Source: DASRVA01 sp050732935 (GTDB taxonomy: Bacteria > Gemmatimonadota > Gemmatimonadetes > JACCXV01 > JAHWKZ01). From it: a DNA stretch of 34,090 nucleotides. The notes under the pieces were generated by a model that was given only the letters and a program-made list of their open reading frames with translations, ran no database searches and had not been told where the DNA came from. The DNA lies in NCBI GenBank assembly GCA_050732935.1, contig JBOHRW010000097.1:1-34090 (forward strand), given 5' to 3'. The position numbers and the translations under genes were made by a program. Positions 1 to 7,797 of the stretch are shown in pieces (the first letter of the stretch is position 1; every line of letters begins with the position of its first letter).

Positions 1-48
1 ACCTGGAGTCGGGCGGCCCCATATCGAGGCCGAGGCCGTCCGATCGTT

Positions 49-219
49 CTAGGTCGACGTCGACGTCGAGCTGCTGCTCGTCGAGGTATCGGTGCTCGAG
101 GTCGACGAGGTGCTCGTCGTCGACGTCGTGGTTGGCCCGGTGGGATCGTCATCGCAATCGCCCGCAGTCAGGAGCATGAATGCTAACGTGATCCCCAAGA
201 AGCCTCTCAAGTAGCGCAT
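49..219 (-). CDS. small exported Ser/Thr-rich protein, lipoprotein-like
   Basis: This is a 56-residue protein. An N-terminal segment (MRYLRGFLGITLAFMLL) looks like a signal peptide. It is followed by TAGDCDDDPTGP and a tail made almost only of Ser and Thr. Cys22 sits where a lipidated cysteine would be, but the residues before it (A-G-D) do not fit a standard lipobox, so lipidation is uncertain. The ATG at 217-219 was chosen because a purine-rich ribosome site (AGGAGAGG on the minus strand, about 222-233) precedes it. Two in-frame ATGs further upstream (247-249 and 262-264) lack such a site. No enzymatic domain is visible. The tail could be an extended, possibly glycosylated linker. The function is unknown. 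Confidence 0.5.
   Translation of the reverse strand: MRYLRGFLGITLAFMLLTAGDCDDDPTGPTTTSTTSTSSTSSTDTSTSSSSTSTST
51..125. repeat. low-complexity GTCGAC/CGTCGT tract
   Basis: This is an imperfect simple-sequence tract built from GTCGAC, CGTCGT and GTGCTCG units. It encodes the Ser/Thr tail of the small exported protein on the minus strand. Such tracts can change length by slippage, which would alter the tail length. Confidence 0.6.
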
Positions 220-336
220 AGCCGGTCCTCTCCTCAGAGGTTTCCGCATAAACGGCCCACGCAAGGCTAGGGTTTGACCGGCTGCCCCGGCAAGAGGTTC
301 TTACTCCGTCAGGTGTCAGCACGCGAGCCGGTCTCC

Positions 337-342
337 TATATT
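337..342 (+). promoter_or_regulatory. candidate -10 element of the ACT-domain gene
   Basis: TATATT lies 9 nt before the ATG at 352, in otherwise GC-rich DNA. There is no Shine-Dalgarno sequence and no clear -35. The short distance would give a leaderless or nearly leaderless mRNA. Confidence 0.3.
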
Positions 343-351
343 ACGCACCCG

Positions 352-735
352 ATGCCCGTGGTGGACCAGATTTCCGTCTTCATCGAGAACCGGCCAGGAC
401 GGCTGGGAGAGCTCTGCGCGATCCTCGCCGAGGGCGGCATCAACATCGACGCGATGATGGTCCCCAGCGGGACCGACTACGGGATCGTGCACGTGGTCGT
501 CAACCGGCACCAGGAGGCCCTCCAGGCCCTCAAGACACATTCCTACCGGACGTACACGAGCCGCGTCCTCGATGTCCGGCTCCAGGACGAGCCGGGGGCC
601 ATGGCGCGACTGGCGGAACGGCTCTCGACCGCCGAGATCGACATCAAGTACGCGTATTCGGCCGTCGCCGGGACCGAAGGGCGGCTCATCCTGGCCGTGT
701 CCGACGCCGAGCGGGCGAGCGAGATCCTGGAGTAG
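352..735 (+). CDS. tandem ACT-domain protein
   Basis: This 127-residue protein consists of two ACT domains and nothing else. The first (about residues 5-65) opens with ISVFIENRPGRLGEL and the second (about 70-125) with RVLDVRLQDEPGAMARL. Both carry the Pro-Gly turn typical of ACT folds. Stand-alone double ACT proteins are thought to bind amino acids or similar ligands and to regulate metabolism; the ligand here is unknown. The frame is open upstream to a TTG at 274, but the ATG at 352 places the ACT fold at the N-terminus and lies just after a TATATT element. The 3' end overlaps the convergent ferredoxin gene by 50 bp. The family assignment is firm and the role is not. Confidence 0.85.
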   Translation: MPVVDQISVFIENRPGRLGELCAILAEGGINIDAMMVPSGTDYGIVHVVVNRHQEALQALKTHSYRTYTSRVLDVRLQDEPGAMARLAERLSTAEIDIKYAYSAVAGTEGRLILAVSDAERASEILE

Positions 736-1090
736 CCTCCCGATCGACCCGACGCTGGAGCTCGGGCGGATAGGCGAACCCTTCCGGGTTCACCCGCACG
801 ACCACGTCGCCGTAGACCCGAGCCCGGCAGCACAGCCGCCATCCACGATCGACGTCGGCTCCCAGCTGGCACCGCTCGACCCCCTCCACCGGGCTCAGCG
901 CGCCGCCTCCTGTCGAGACGAGAACGCGGCACGTCCCGCAGACACCCTGGCCGTCGCAGTCGTGCACCACGGGCGCTCCGGCACGGATCGCGGCCAGGGT
1001 GAGGAAGGCGCCCTGGGGGATGTCGACGGCGATGCCGGAGGGCAGGAAGCGGACGTGTACGGCTGGGGAGGAAGGCTGGGCCGGACTCAT
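686..1090 (-). CDS. 2Fe-2S ferredoxin (plant/adrenodoxin-type fold), last gene of the hpn operon
   Basis: This 134-residue electron carrier has the 2Fe-2S cysteine pattern: Cys45, Cys51 and Cys54 in HDCDGQGVCGTC, with the fourth ligand at Cys87 or Cys88 about 32 residues later. The last 20 or so residues are Arg/Pro-rich and fall where the gene overlaps the convergent ACT gene, so they are probably not functional. Its ATG overlaps the hpnE stop codon (ATGA at 1087-1090), which implies translational coupling. I infer that it may supply electrons to the flavoenzyme HpnE, whose reaction is a reduction. It could instead serve a downstream hopanoid or carotenoid enzyme outside the window. Confidence 0.85.
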   Translation of the reverse strand: MSPAQPSSPAVHVRFLPSGIAVDIPQGAFLTLAAIRAGAPVVHDCDGQGVCGTCRVLVSTGGGALSPVEGVERCQLGADVDRGWRLCCRARVYGDVVVRVNPEGFAYPPELQRRVDREATPGSRSPARRRTRPG

Positions 1091-2445
1091 GGGACGAGGA
1101 CGCGGTCGGCCTCCGACCGGCGACCCGCGAAGGCCAACGCCACGGCCCGCTCGCCGCTGCGGACGGCGCCTTCCATCGTCGCCGGCCAGCCGGTGTCCGT
1201 CCAGTCGCCAGCCAGGAAGAGACCGGGGATCGCCGTGGCCGGGCCGGGTCGCCGGTTCATCGCGCCGGGGCCGGCCCTGAAGGTGGCGCGCGGCTCCTTG
1301 ACGACGGTCGAACGCACGAGACGCGCGCGACCCCGCCCGGGGCAGATCTCCCTCAAGGCGTCGTCGCAGAGTTGGGCGAGGTGCTCCTTGGACGTCTCCA
1401 GAAGATCGTCGGCGGCGCTCAGCGAGACGCCCACGCACCACCCCCCCGCCTCCTCGCCGAGCAGCCGCGAGCGGTCGAAGATCCATTGCAACGGGGAGCC
1501 GAACGTGCCCGCGAACGGCACGCCGAGGATCGGCCGGTCGTACCAGAGGTAGACGTTGACGATCGCCGATCGGCCGAGCGCGGCGTGGTCGGTCGCGACG
1601 CCGAGGTCTCGCAGGAGCCGGTCGGTCGTCTCGGGTGGGAGCGCGCACACGACCCGCTGGGCCGGGATCTGCGACCCGTCCTGGAGCCGGACGCCCGCGA
1701 TTCGACCGCTCTCCACATCCAGCGCCGCGGCCCGCGCCTCCAGCCGGACGTCGGCCCCCGAGGCCCGCAGCCGCGTCAGAGCCGGATTCCCGATCGCGGC
1801 GCTCAGCCCGGTCGTCGGCAGCCACAGGGCTCCGGCGCCCGGCCCGGCCCACAGGGCCCGCCGGACCAAAAACGCCGAGAGAGGGAGGCTGGCTCCGGCG
1901 ACCGGGACGTTGAGGGCGGGCCGGACGAGCAGCTCCCAGAATCGCTCGACCGCCGCGGGCGGCGTGTCGCGGGCGGCGAGCCACTCTCCCAGCGCGAGGT
2001 CGTCCTGGCCGACGGGGGACCGCGCCAGCTGGCGGGCGGTCGCGACGACCGATCGGCGGGAAGCCGGATCCAGATGCCGGTAGCGGAGGAGTCCGGCGAC
2101 CAGGTGGAGAGGGGGTGGCAGCGGCGCCGCCGCCAGGTCTGCCCGGCGCCCCTGCCCGTCCAGGACCGGGAGCTTGAGGCGGCGCTGCCGGCGGAACGCG
2201 CCCGCCGAGCCGATCCGGCCCAGGAAGGCGCGCAGCCGATCGCAAGCCCCCACCAGTACGTGCTGTCCGTTGTCGATCACGGCGCCCGTATCCGGGTCCT
2301 GGAAGGAGAAGGCCCGCCCACCCAGGAAAGGGCGCCGCTCGAGCAGGACGACCGGCTCCTGCCGGTCCAGGAGCGCGAAGGCGGCGGCCATCCCCGCCAG
2401 ACCGCCCCCCACGATCACGGTCGGGGACCGGTTGCTGCCGCTCAT
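1087..2445 (-). CDS. hpnE: hydroxysqualene dehydroxylase HpnE (squalene-associated FAD-dependent desaturase family)
   Basis: This 452-residue flavoprotein reduces hydroxysqualene to squalene, the last of three steps from farnesyl diphosphate in the HpnCDE route. The N-terminus has the dinucleotide-binding motif VIVGGGLAGMAAA (about residues 10-22), followed by LLERRPFLGGRAFSF, typical of FAD-dependent amine oxidase/phytoene desaturase-type proteins. The C-terminus has the matching FAD motif (GLFLAGDWTDTGWPATMEGAVRSG). The length is normal for HpnE. Its ATG overlaps the hpnD stop by 4 bp and its stop overlaps the ferredoxin start by 4 bp. A phytoene-desaturase role is conceivable from the fold alone, but the hpnC and hpnD neighbours settle the assignment. 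Confidence 0.95.
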   Translation of the reverse strand: MSGSNRSPTVIVGGGLAGMAAAFALLDRQEPVVLLERRPFLGGRAFSFQDPDTGAVIDNGQHVLVGACDRLRAFLGRIGSAGAFRRQRRLKLPVLDGQGRRADLAAAPLPPPLHLVAGLLRYRHLDPASRRSVVATARQLARSPVGQDDLALGEWLAARDTPPAAVERFWELLVRPALNVPVAGASLPLSAFLVRRALWAGPGAGALWLPTTGLSAAIGNPALTRLRASGADVRLEARAAALDVESGRIAGVRLQDGSQIPAQRVVCALPPETTDRLLRDLGVATDHAALGRSAIVNVYLWYDRPILGVPFAGTFGSPLQWIFDRSRLLGEEAGGWCVGVSLSAADDLLETSKEHLAQLCDDALREICPGRGRARLVRSTVVKEPRATFRAGPGAMNRRPGPATAIPGLFLAGDWTDTGWPATMEGAVRSGERAVALAFAGRRSEADRVLVP

Positions 2446-3305
2446 CGGGCGAGGGCGACCAGACTCGCTCCCAAGGCACGGGCGACCTTCGCGGAAGCTG
2501 GGACCCCGACCCGCTCCCTCAGGACGGCGCCCGGGTCCGCGGCGATCCGTTCGAGGAGCGCACGGTAGACGGCGGCCAGGGAGACCGGGCAGGCGCGGGT
2601 CGATCTGGGGAGACGAAGCGAGAGGCGGCGGGCCGACCCGTAGAGCCGGCGCGCCTCCTCGGCCGCGGCCAGGACAAGGGCCTCGAAGCCGGGCCCGGGT
2701 CTCCCGGACGCCACGCCCTCGGGGCGGACGACGTAGCGCTCGGTCAGGTCCAGCGGCAGGTACCAGCGTCCCCGCCGGGCGTCCTCCCGGAGGTCGCGCA
2801 GGATGTTGGTGATCTGGAGCGCGGCCCCGAGGTCGACTGCGTCCCGGCGGGCGCCGGCCCCCGCGCCGCCGAGGATGGAAAGCGAGATCAGCCCGACCGT
2901 GCCCGCCACGCCGTAGCAGTAGGCCAGGGTGGCCTCCCAGTCCGGGTAGCGCGCGGGCTCGAGATCGCGCCCCACCCCGTCTAGGAGCTCCCTGTAAAGA
3001 CCGTGTGGAATGCGGAAGCGTGCGGTCGCATCGTGGACCGCAATCCACGGCGGAGCGGGGGGATCGCCGGCCAGCGTCCGGTCGAGGTCTGCGCGCACCG
3101 AAGCCAATCGTGTGCTGCGCTCGGCCGGCGAGCCGTCCCCGTCCGCGGCGTCGTCGGCGCGCTGGCTGAACCAGTAGACCGCCGAGAGAGCCCGCCGGCG
3201 CTCGGGGGGCAGGAGGCGGATGCCGAGGCCGAAGTTGGCGGCGCGTCGGCGGGTTTCGGATTCGCAGAGCGCATAGCCGACCTCGAGGTCGCGGTCGTCC
3301 CTCAC
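2442..3305 (-). CDS. hpnD: presqualene diphosphate synthase HpnD
   Basis: This 287-residue all-helical prenyl synthase of the squalene/phytoene synthase family is expected to join two farnesyl diphosphates into presqualene diphosphate. The first Asp-rich Mg-binding motif is DDAAD (residues 51-55, in YWFSQRADDAAD). The second is DLRED (171-175, in LQITNILRDLRED), followed by the conserved RGRWYLPLD. Its start overlaps the hpnC stop by 4 bp (ATGA). Phytoene synthases look similar, but the HpnC-HpnD-HpnE order identifies the bacterial squalene pathway. No squalene-hopene cyclase lies in the window. Confidence 0.95.
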   Translation of the reverse strand: MRDDRDLEVGYALCESETRRRAANFGLGIRLLPPERRRALSAVYWFSQRADDAADGDGSPAERSTRLASVRADLDRTLAGDPPAPPWIAVHDATARFRIPHGLYRELLDGVGRDLEPARYPDWEATLAYCYGVAGTVGLISLSILGGAGAGARRDAVDLGAALQITNILRDLREDARRGRWYLPLDLTERYVVRPEGVASGRPGPGFEALVLAAAEEARRLYGSARRLSLRLPRSTRACPVSLAAVYRALLERIAADPGAVLRERVGVPASAKVARALGASLVALAR

Positions 3306-4216
3306 GGTCGCTCGAGCGGAACACCGCGCCGGAGCGCGCGCGGCAGCTCGCCGAGCAGGATCGCCCGGCGTTCACGCCGCGAGACCACCGGTCGGAGCGA
3401 CAGCGGGTTGAAGCCGCCCGCTTCGAGGGCGTCGCAGACGGCCCAGCCCCCCCGGCTGAAGGCGCGGACCAGCGGTCGCCACCGAACGGGAAGGTGATCG
3501 GCGAGCGGCCAGCCGCGCCTGAGCCACGAGCGGGCGTCCTCAACCAGCTCCGCCAGGAGCGCCTCGAGGGCGGGAGAAGCTGACGCTCGCCGGAGGTCGA
3601 CCTCGGGATCGACGCCGTGGCGCCGGCAGCGGTCGAGCGGCAGATAGCAGCGGCCCGCTGCCCAGTCGCGCCGGACGTCCTGCCAGAAGTTGGCGAGCTG
3701 GAGACCGATGCAGGTCGCGTCGGCCAGCTCCGCCCGTCCCTTGCCCGATCCGATGACGCCGAGCACCATCCGGCCGACCGGCGTCGCGCTGTGCTCGCAG
3801 TAGTCGACGAGCGCCGCCCGGTCCGGATAGCGGTGGACGCGCTGATCGCGGCGGTTGGCCTCGATCAGACGCAGGAAGAGATCGGCGGGGAGCTCCCGAC
3901 GGCGGGCCACCTCGGCCAAAGGCGCCAGCAGCGGCGGGTCCGGCGGTGGATCCCCGGCCAGCGCGCGGCGGACGAGCGCCTCCCAGCGGTCGAGGGCCGC
4001 GTGGCGATCCCCGGGTAGCTCGTCCCCGAGGTCGTCGGTCGTCCGGCAGAACGCATAGATAAGGGCCAGCTCCTCCCGTCGCCCGCCCGGGAAACGGCCG
4101 AGAACGGGGAAGTTCTCGTAGTGGGTGCGGGCGAGCCGGATCGCGGCCGCGATCGAAGCGTCGGCGGCGCTGGTCCCGGCGGCGCCCGTGGACGGCGTGG
4201 ACGATCGCGTCGTCAT
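3302..4216 (-). CDS. hpnC: hydroxysqualene synthase HpnC (squalene synthase-like)
   Basis: This is the first gene of the minus-strand squalene operon, 304 residues. It is a squalene/phytoene synthase-family enzyme that converts presqualene diphosphate to hydroxysqualene. The Asp-rich motifs are DDLGD (residues 61-65, after YAFCRTT) and QDVRRD (179-184, in LANFWQDVRRD), followed by GRCYLPLD. The segment THYENFPVLGRFPGGRR (about 31-47) is typical of HpnC. The first 20 or so residues are a Ser/Thr/Ala-rich extension. The ATG at 4214-4216 has no Shine-Dalgarno site, but a TAGGTT element lies 8 nt upstream. The gene is divergent from murJ with about 76 bp between the starts. Confidence 0.94.
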   Translation of the reverse strand: MTTRSSTPSTGAAGTSAADASIAAAIRLARTHYENFPVLGRFPGGRREELALIYAFCRTTDDLGDELPGDRHAALDRWEALVRRALAGDPPPDPPLLAPLAEVARRRELPADLFLRLIEANRRDQRVHRYPDRAALVDYCEHSATPVGRMVLGVIGSGKGRAELADATCIGLQLANFWQDVRRDWAAGRCYLPLDRCRRHGVDPEVDLRRASASPALEALLAELVEDARSWLRRGWPLADHLPVRWRPLVRAFSRGGWAVCDALEAGGFNPLSLRPVVSRRERRAILLGELPRALRRGVPLERP

Positions 4217-4224
4217 GGAAGCCG

Positions 4225-4230
4225 AACCTA
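4225..4230 (-). promoter_or_regulatory. candidate -10 element of hpnC
   Basis: TAGGTT on the minus strand ends 8 nt before the hpnC ATG. No -35 consensus and no ribosome site are visible. It fits the short-leader or leaderless arrangement seen at other operon heads in this window. Confidence 0.35.
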
Positions 4231-4280
4231 GAGACGGCTCTCCGGGGCAGCAACGAAGGCGCCGCCGCCTCCGGGCGAGT

Positions 4281-4286
4281 TACGTT
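4281..4286 (+). promoter_or_regulatory. candidate leaderless -10 element of murJ
   Basis: TACGTT (TAnnnT pattern) is followed by exactly 6 nt and then the murJ ATG at 4293. There is no Shine-Dalgarno sequence. The same 6-nt spacing occurs before uvrC and before the MBL-fold gene. Confidence 0.45.
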
Positions 4287-4292
4287 TGTGCC

Positions 4293-5891
4293 ATGCCGGG
4301 AACTGCCAACGGAAGCGGCCGGGCCACGCTGATCGTCATGCTGGGGATTGGCGTGAGCCGGATCTTCGGCCTCGTCCGCGAGCAGGTGATCGCCTTCTAC
4401 TTCGGCCGCGCCGCCGCATACTCGGCGTTCGTGGCCGCGTACAAGGTGCCCAACCTGGTGCGCGTTCTCTTGGGCGAGGGAAACCTGTCGGCGTCCTTCA
4501 TCCCCGTTCTCGCGCGCAGCATGCGCGGCGACGATCCCGAGGAAGCGCGCCGGCTGGCGCAGAGCGTGCTCGGGATGATCCTGGCGGTGGCGGTCGTCGT
4601 GACGCTGGCCGGAATGGCGCTGGCCCGGCCGCTGTCGTGGCTGGTGGCCCCGGGCTTCGATCCCGGCCTCCGGCTCCTCGTCGAGCGGCTCATCGTGCTC
4701 CTCTTCCCTACGGTGGCGTTCCTGGTCGTCGGCGCCTGGTGCATGGGGGTGCTGCACGCCCACGGCCGGTTCTTCTGGCCCAACTTCGCGCCCATCTTCT
4801 GGTCGGTCGCCTCGGCCGGGGCCCTGATCGCGTTCGTGGGCCGGACCGGGATGGATCCGGTCTACGTGCTCGCCTGGGGGGTCGTGGCCGGGAGCCTGCT
4901 CCAGGTCCTTGTCCAGCTCCCGGCGACCCGGGGCACACTCGGGACGCTGAGGCCGAGGGCGGGATGGAGGGATCCCGCCGTGCGGCGCGTGGTCGCCCTG
5001 TTTCTTCCCATGATGCTCGGCACCGGCGTGGCCCAGGTCTCGAGCCTGGTGGATGTCCAGATCGCGACCTTTCTGGGCGACGCGAGCGTGGCGACCCTGG
5101 CCTATGCCCAGCGCGTCTACACCCTGCCGCTCAGCCTCTTCGGGGTCGCGATCGCGCAGGTCGCGCTGCCGACCCTGGCGCACGAGGTGGCGGAGCGCGG
5201 AGCGCTCGAGGACGCGCCGCCCTTCGAAGCGCTCGGGGACGAGCTCTCGCGGTCCTGGCAGCGGATGGCGTTCCTGGTCCTCCCGTCGATGGTGGGACTG
5301 GTCGCGTTCGGCCGCCCGGCGGTGAGCCTGCTCTTCGAGCGCGGCCGATTCGACGCCACCGACACGACCGCCGTGACCTGGGTTCTCGCGGCCTACGCGG
5401 CGGGGCTCCTGGCGTACGCCTCGACGCGGCTCCTGGCGACCGCGTTCTACGCTTTTCACGATACCCGGACCCCGGTGCGGATCGGAGTCCTGTCGCTGGC
5501 GGTGAACGTCGTCCTCGGGGTGACGCTGGCCTGGCTTCTGGGAACCCCCGGCATCGCGCTCGCGACCGCCCTGGCGGCCACCCTGAGCACGCTCCTCCTC
5601 GCCCGCGAGCTGCGGCGCCGGGTGGGGGCCGTGCTCACGCGCGGCGCACGCTCGCGCGCATGGCGGATGGCCCTTGCGGCCGCGCTGGCCGGAGTGGCGG
5701 GAGCCGCCCCTTATCTCTGGCTCCTCGGTCGATGGGACGGCTGGGGACTCGGCCCCCGGATCGGATGGACGGCGGCCCTCTATGGCGGTATCGCGCTCGT
5801 CTACTTCGCGGTCGCGCGGGCGCTCGGGATCGACGAGGGGGCGCGCGCGGCGCGGCGGATCGGTCGCGGCGGCTCACGCCGCAAGCGATGA
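4293..5891 (+). CDS. murJ: lipid II flippase MurJ
   Basis: This 532-residue polytopic membrane protein of the MurJ/MviN family translocates the peptidoglycan precursor lipid II across the inner membrane. The N-terminus contains the family signature SRIFGLVREQVIAFYFG (about residues 22-38), followed by AYKVPNLVRVLLGEGNLSASFIPV. Many hydrophobic segments run through the protein, consistent with the 13-14 helices of the family. A second conserved block, LFERGRFDATDT, lies in the second half. The frame is open upstream, but the ATG at 4293 gives the usual N-terminus and sits 6 nt after TACGTT. The basic C-terminal tail (GRGGSRRKR) is cytoplasmic in type. The gene is monocistronic or weakly linked to uvrC (58 bp gap). 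Confidence 0.96.
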   Translation: MPGTANGSGRATLIVMLGIGVSRIFGLVREQVIAFYFGRAAAYSAFVAAYKVPNLVRVLLGEGNLSASFIPVLARSMRGDDPEEARRLAQSVLGMILAVAVVVTLAGMALARPLSWLVAPGFDPGLRLLVERLIVLLFPTVAFLVVGAWCMGVLHAHGRFFWPNFAPIFWSVASAGALIAFVGRTGMDPVYVLAWGVVAGSLLQVLVQLPATRGTLGTLRPRAGWRDPAVRRVVALFLPMMLGTGVAQVSSLVDVQIATFLGDASVATLAYAQRVYTLPLSLFGVAIAQVALPTLAHEVAERGALEDAPPFEALGDELSRSWQRMAFLVLPSMVGLVAFGRPAVSLLFERGRFDATDTTAVTWVLAAYAAGLLAYASTRLLATAFYAFHDTRTPVRIGVLSLAVNVVLGVTLAWLLGTPGIALATALAATLSTLLLARELRRRVGAVLTRGARSRAWRMALAAALAGVAGAAPYLWLLGRWDGWGLGPRIGWTAALYGGIALVYFAVARALGIDEGARAARRIGRGGSRRKR

Positions 5892-5937
5892 CGCATCGGG
5901 GGGTCGCGGCCGAAATGCGATGCGTTGCGCGGCGCCG

Positions 5938-5943
5938 TACTTT
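5938..5943 (+). promoter_or_regulatory. candidate leaderless -10 element of uvrC
   Basis: TACTTT is followed by exactly 6 nt and the uvrC ATG at 5950. There is no Shine-Dalgarno sequence in the 58-bp gap after murJ, and no good -35 at the usual distance. Confidence 0.5.
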
Positions 5944-5949
5944 GGTTCC

Positions 5950-7797
5950 ATGAACGCGCTCCAGGACAAAGCCGCCCGCCTTCCACGAAAGCCCGGCGTC
6001 TATCTCCTGAAGGGGCGGGACGGCGAGATCCTCTACGTGGGGAAGGCCGCCGACCTGCGGGCCCGGGTCCGCTCCTACGTCCAGGACGGGGTCGCGCTGC
6101 CGCACAAGACCGCCGTGCTCATGAGCCACGCGGCCGACCTCGACTACCTGGTGACCGACAACGAGGTCGAGGCCCTTCTCCTCGAGTCCAACCTCATCAA
6201 AGAGCACGACCCGCGCTTCAACATCGTGCTTCGGGACGACAAGTCGTATCCGTACATCAAGGTCACTCTCCAGGAGGACTTCCCGCGGGTGTACGTGACC
6301 CGCCGCGTCGCCGACGATGGAGGGCGGTACTTCGGCCCCTACGCCCACGTCAAGCTGCTGCGCCGGAACCTCGCTCTGATCAAGGACCTCTTTCCGGTCC
6401 GCTCGTGCCGCTACGACCTGCCCCGGGAGGCGCCCAGCCGGGCGTGCCTGGACTATCACATCCACCGCTGTGAGGCGCCCTGCGTGGGCTACGTGTCGAG
6501 GGAGGAGTACCGCGGCATGATCGACGAGGTGGTGCGCTTCCTGGAAGGCGACACCAGGGCCGCGACGCGGATGCTGGAGCGCAGGATGGAGTCCGCCGCC
6601 GCCCGTCTCCAGTTCGAGCGCGCCGCCCAGTACAAGCGGCAGATCCACCAGCTCGAGGAGATGCGCGAGGGCCAGCGGATGACGAGCCTGTCGGGGGACG
6701 ACCGCGACGTGGTCGCGATGGCATCGCTCGGGGACGAGGCCTGCGGGATCATCCTCAGGATCCGCGAAGGGCGACTGCTCGGCAAGGAGCACCACGTGCT
6801 GGGGAACGTGGAGGGTTCCTCCGACGGCGAGGTCCTGTCGTTGTTCCTGACCCGCTACTACCTGCGCTCGGAGACCTTCCCAGCCGAGCTGTTGCTGCCG
6901 TTCGACTTCGAGGACCGCGTCCTGGTCGAAGAGGCGCTTCGGCGAGAGGCCGGTCGAGCGGTGCGCCTCCACGTGCCGCAGCGTGGCGACAAGGCCCGGC
7001 AACTGCGGCTCGCCGAACGGAACGCGCTCTATCAGCTCGAGGAGCGGCGGCTCCGCGCCGAGGACGAGACCCGACGGGCCTCCGACGCCATCGTCGATCT
7101 CAAGGAGGGGCTCAGCCTGGCCCGGCTTCCGCGCCGGATCGCGTGCGTCGACATTTCGACCATCCAGGGGGAGGACAGCGTCGGATCGGTGGTGACGTTC
7201 GCCAACGGGGCGCCGCGCAAGGCGGGCTACCGCCACTTCCGCATCAAGTACGCCGAGGGGCAGAACGACTACGCGATGATGGCCGAGGTCGTCGAGCGCT
7301 GGTTCAAGGCCCTCCTCGACCATGGCGAGCCGCTGCCCGACTTCCTGGTGATCGACGGCGGCAAGGGGCAGCTCGGGGCGGCGCGCCAGGTCCTGGACGA
7401 GCTGGGCGTCATCGAGGACGTCGACGCGATCGGGCTCGCCAAGCGCGAGGAGGAGATCTACGTGCCGGGGCGGAAGGATCCCATCTGGCTGCCGCGGCGT
7501 TCGAAGGCGCTCCAGGTGATCCAGCACGTGCGCAACGAGGCCCATCGCTTCGCGGTCTCGTACCATCGAAAGCTCCACGGCAAGCGCGTCGTGGGCTCGG
7601 ATCTGGACGCTGTCCCGGGGATCGGCCCGAAGCGGCGGGCCGCGCTCCTCCATCACTTCGGGTCGGTCGAGCGGATCCGCCAGACCTCCATCGACGAGAT
7701 CGCCCACGTGCCCGGGTTCTCGACCGCGCTCGCGGAGCGCGTGAAGGAAGCGCTCGCCGTCAACGGGAGCGCGGCCGCGGCCGACGGGCGCCGTTGA
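5950..7797 (+). CDS. uvrC: excinuclease ABC subunit C (UvrC)
   Basis: This 615-residue nuclease is the UvrC subunit of nucleotide excision repair and incises DNA on both sides of a lesion. The domains in order are: a GIY-YIG nuclease at the N-terminus (GVYLLK, residues 16-21; ILYVGKA, about 27-33); a four-cysteine cluster (SCR, ACL, RCEAPC, about residues 155-178) like the one reported to bind an iron-sulfur cluster; a UVR motif for UvrB binding (about 215-240, ARLQFERAAQYKRQI); an RNase H-like endonuclease domain (CVDIS; VIDGGKGQLGAA); and C-terminal helix-hairpin-helix repeats (VPGIGPKRR; VPGFSTALAERV). The length is normal. Its TGA overlaps the queG start. Confidence 0.97.
   Translation: MNALQDKAARLPRKPGVYLLKGRDGEILYVGKAADLRARVRSYVQDGVALPHKTAVLMSHAADLDYLVTDNEVEALLLESNLIKEHDPRFNIVLRDDKSYPYIKVTLQEDFPRVYVTRRVADDGGRYFGPYAHVKLLRRNLALIKDLFPVRSCRYDLPREAPSRACLDYHIHRCEAPCVGYVSREEYRGMIDEVVRFLEGDTRAATRMLERRMESAAARLQFERAAQYKRQIHQLEEMREGQRMTSLSGDDRDVVAMASLGDEACGIILRIREGRLLGKEHHVLGNVEGSSDGEVLSLFLTRYYLRSETFPAELLLPFDFEDRVLVEEALRREAGRAVRLHVPQRGDKARQLRLAERNALYQLEERRLRAEDETRRASDAIVDLKEGLSLARLPRRIACVDISTIQGEDSVGSVVTFANGAPRKAGYRHFRIKYAEGQNDYAMMAEVVERWFKALLDHGEPLPDFLVIDGGKGQLGAARQVLDELGVIEDVDAIGLAKREEEIYVPGRKDPIWLPRRSKALQVIQHVRNEAHRFAVSYHRKLHGKRVVGSDLDAVPGIGPKRRAALLHHFGSVERIRQTSIDEIAHVPGFSTALAERVKEALAVNGSAAAADGRR

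Noticed and set aside
274..351. TTG start at 274 for the ACT protein
   Set aside because: It would add 26 residues with no family match, and the likely -10 element (337-342) would fall inside the gene.
3540..5459. Minus-strand open frame (639 codons) spanning the hpnC-murJ divergent region
   Set aside because: It runs through both hpnC (in a wrong frame) and murJ (antisense) and has no family motifs.
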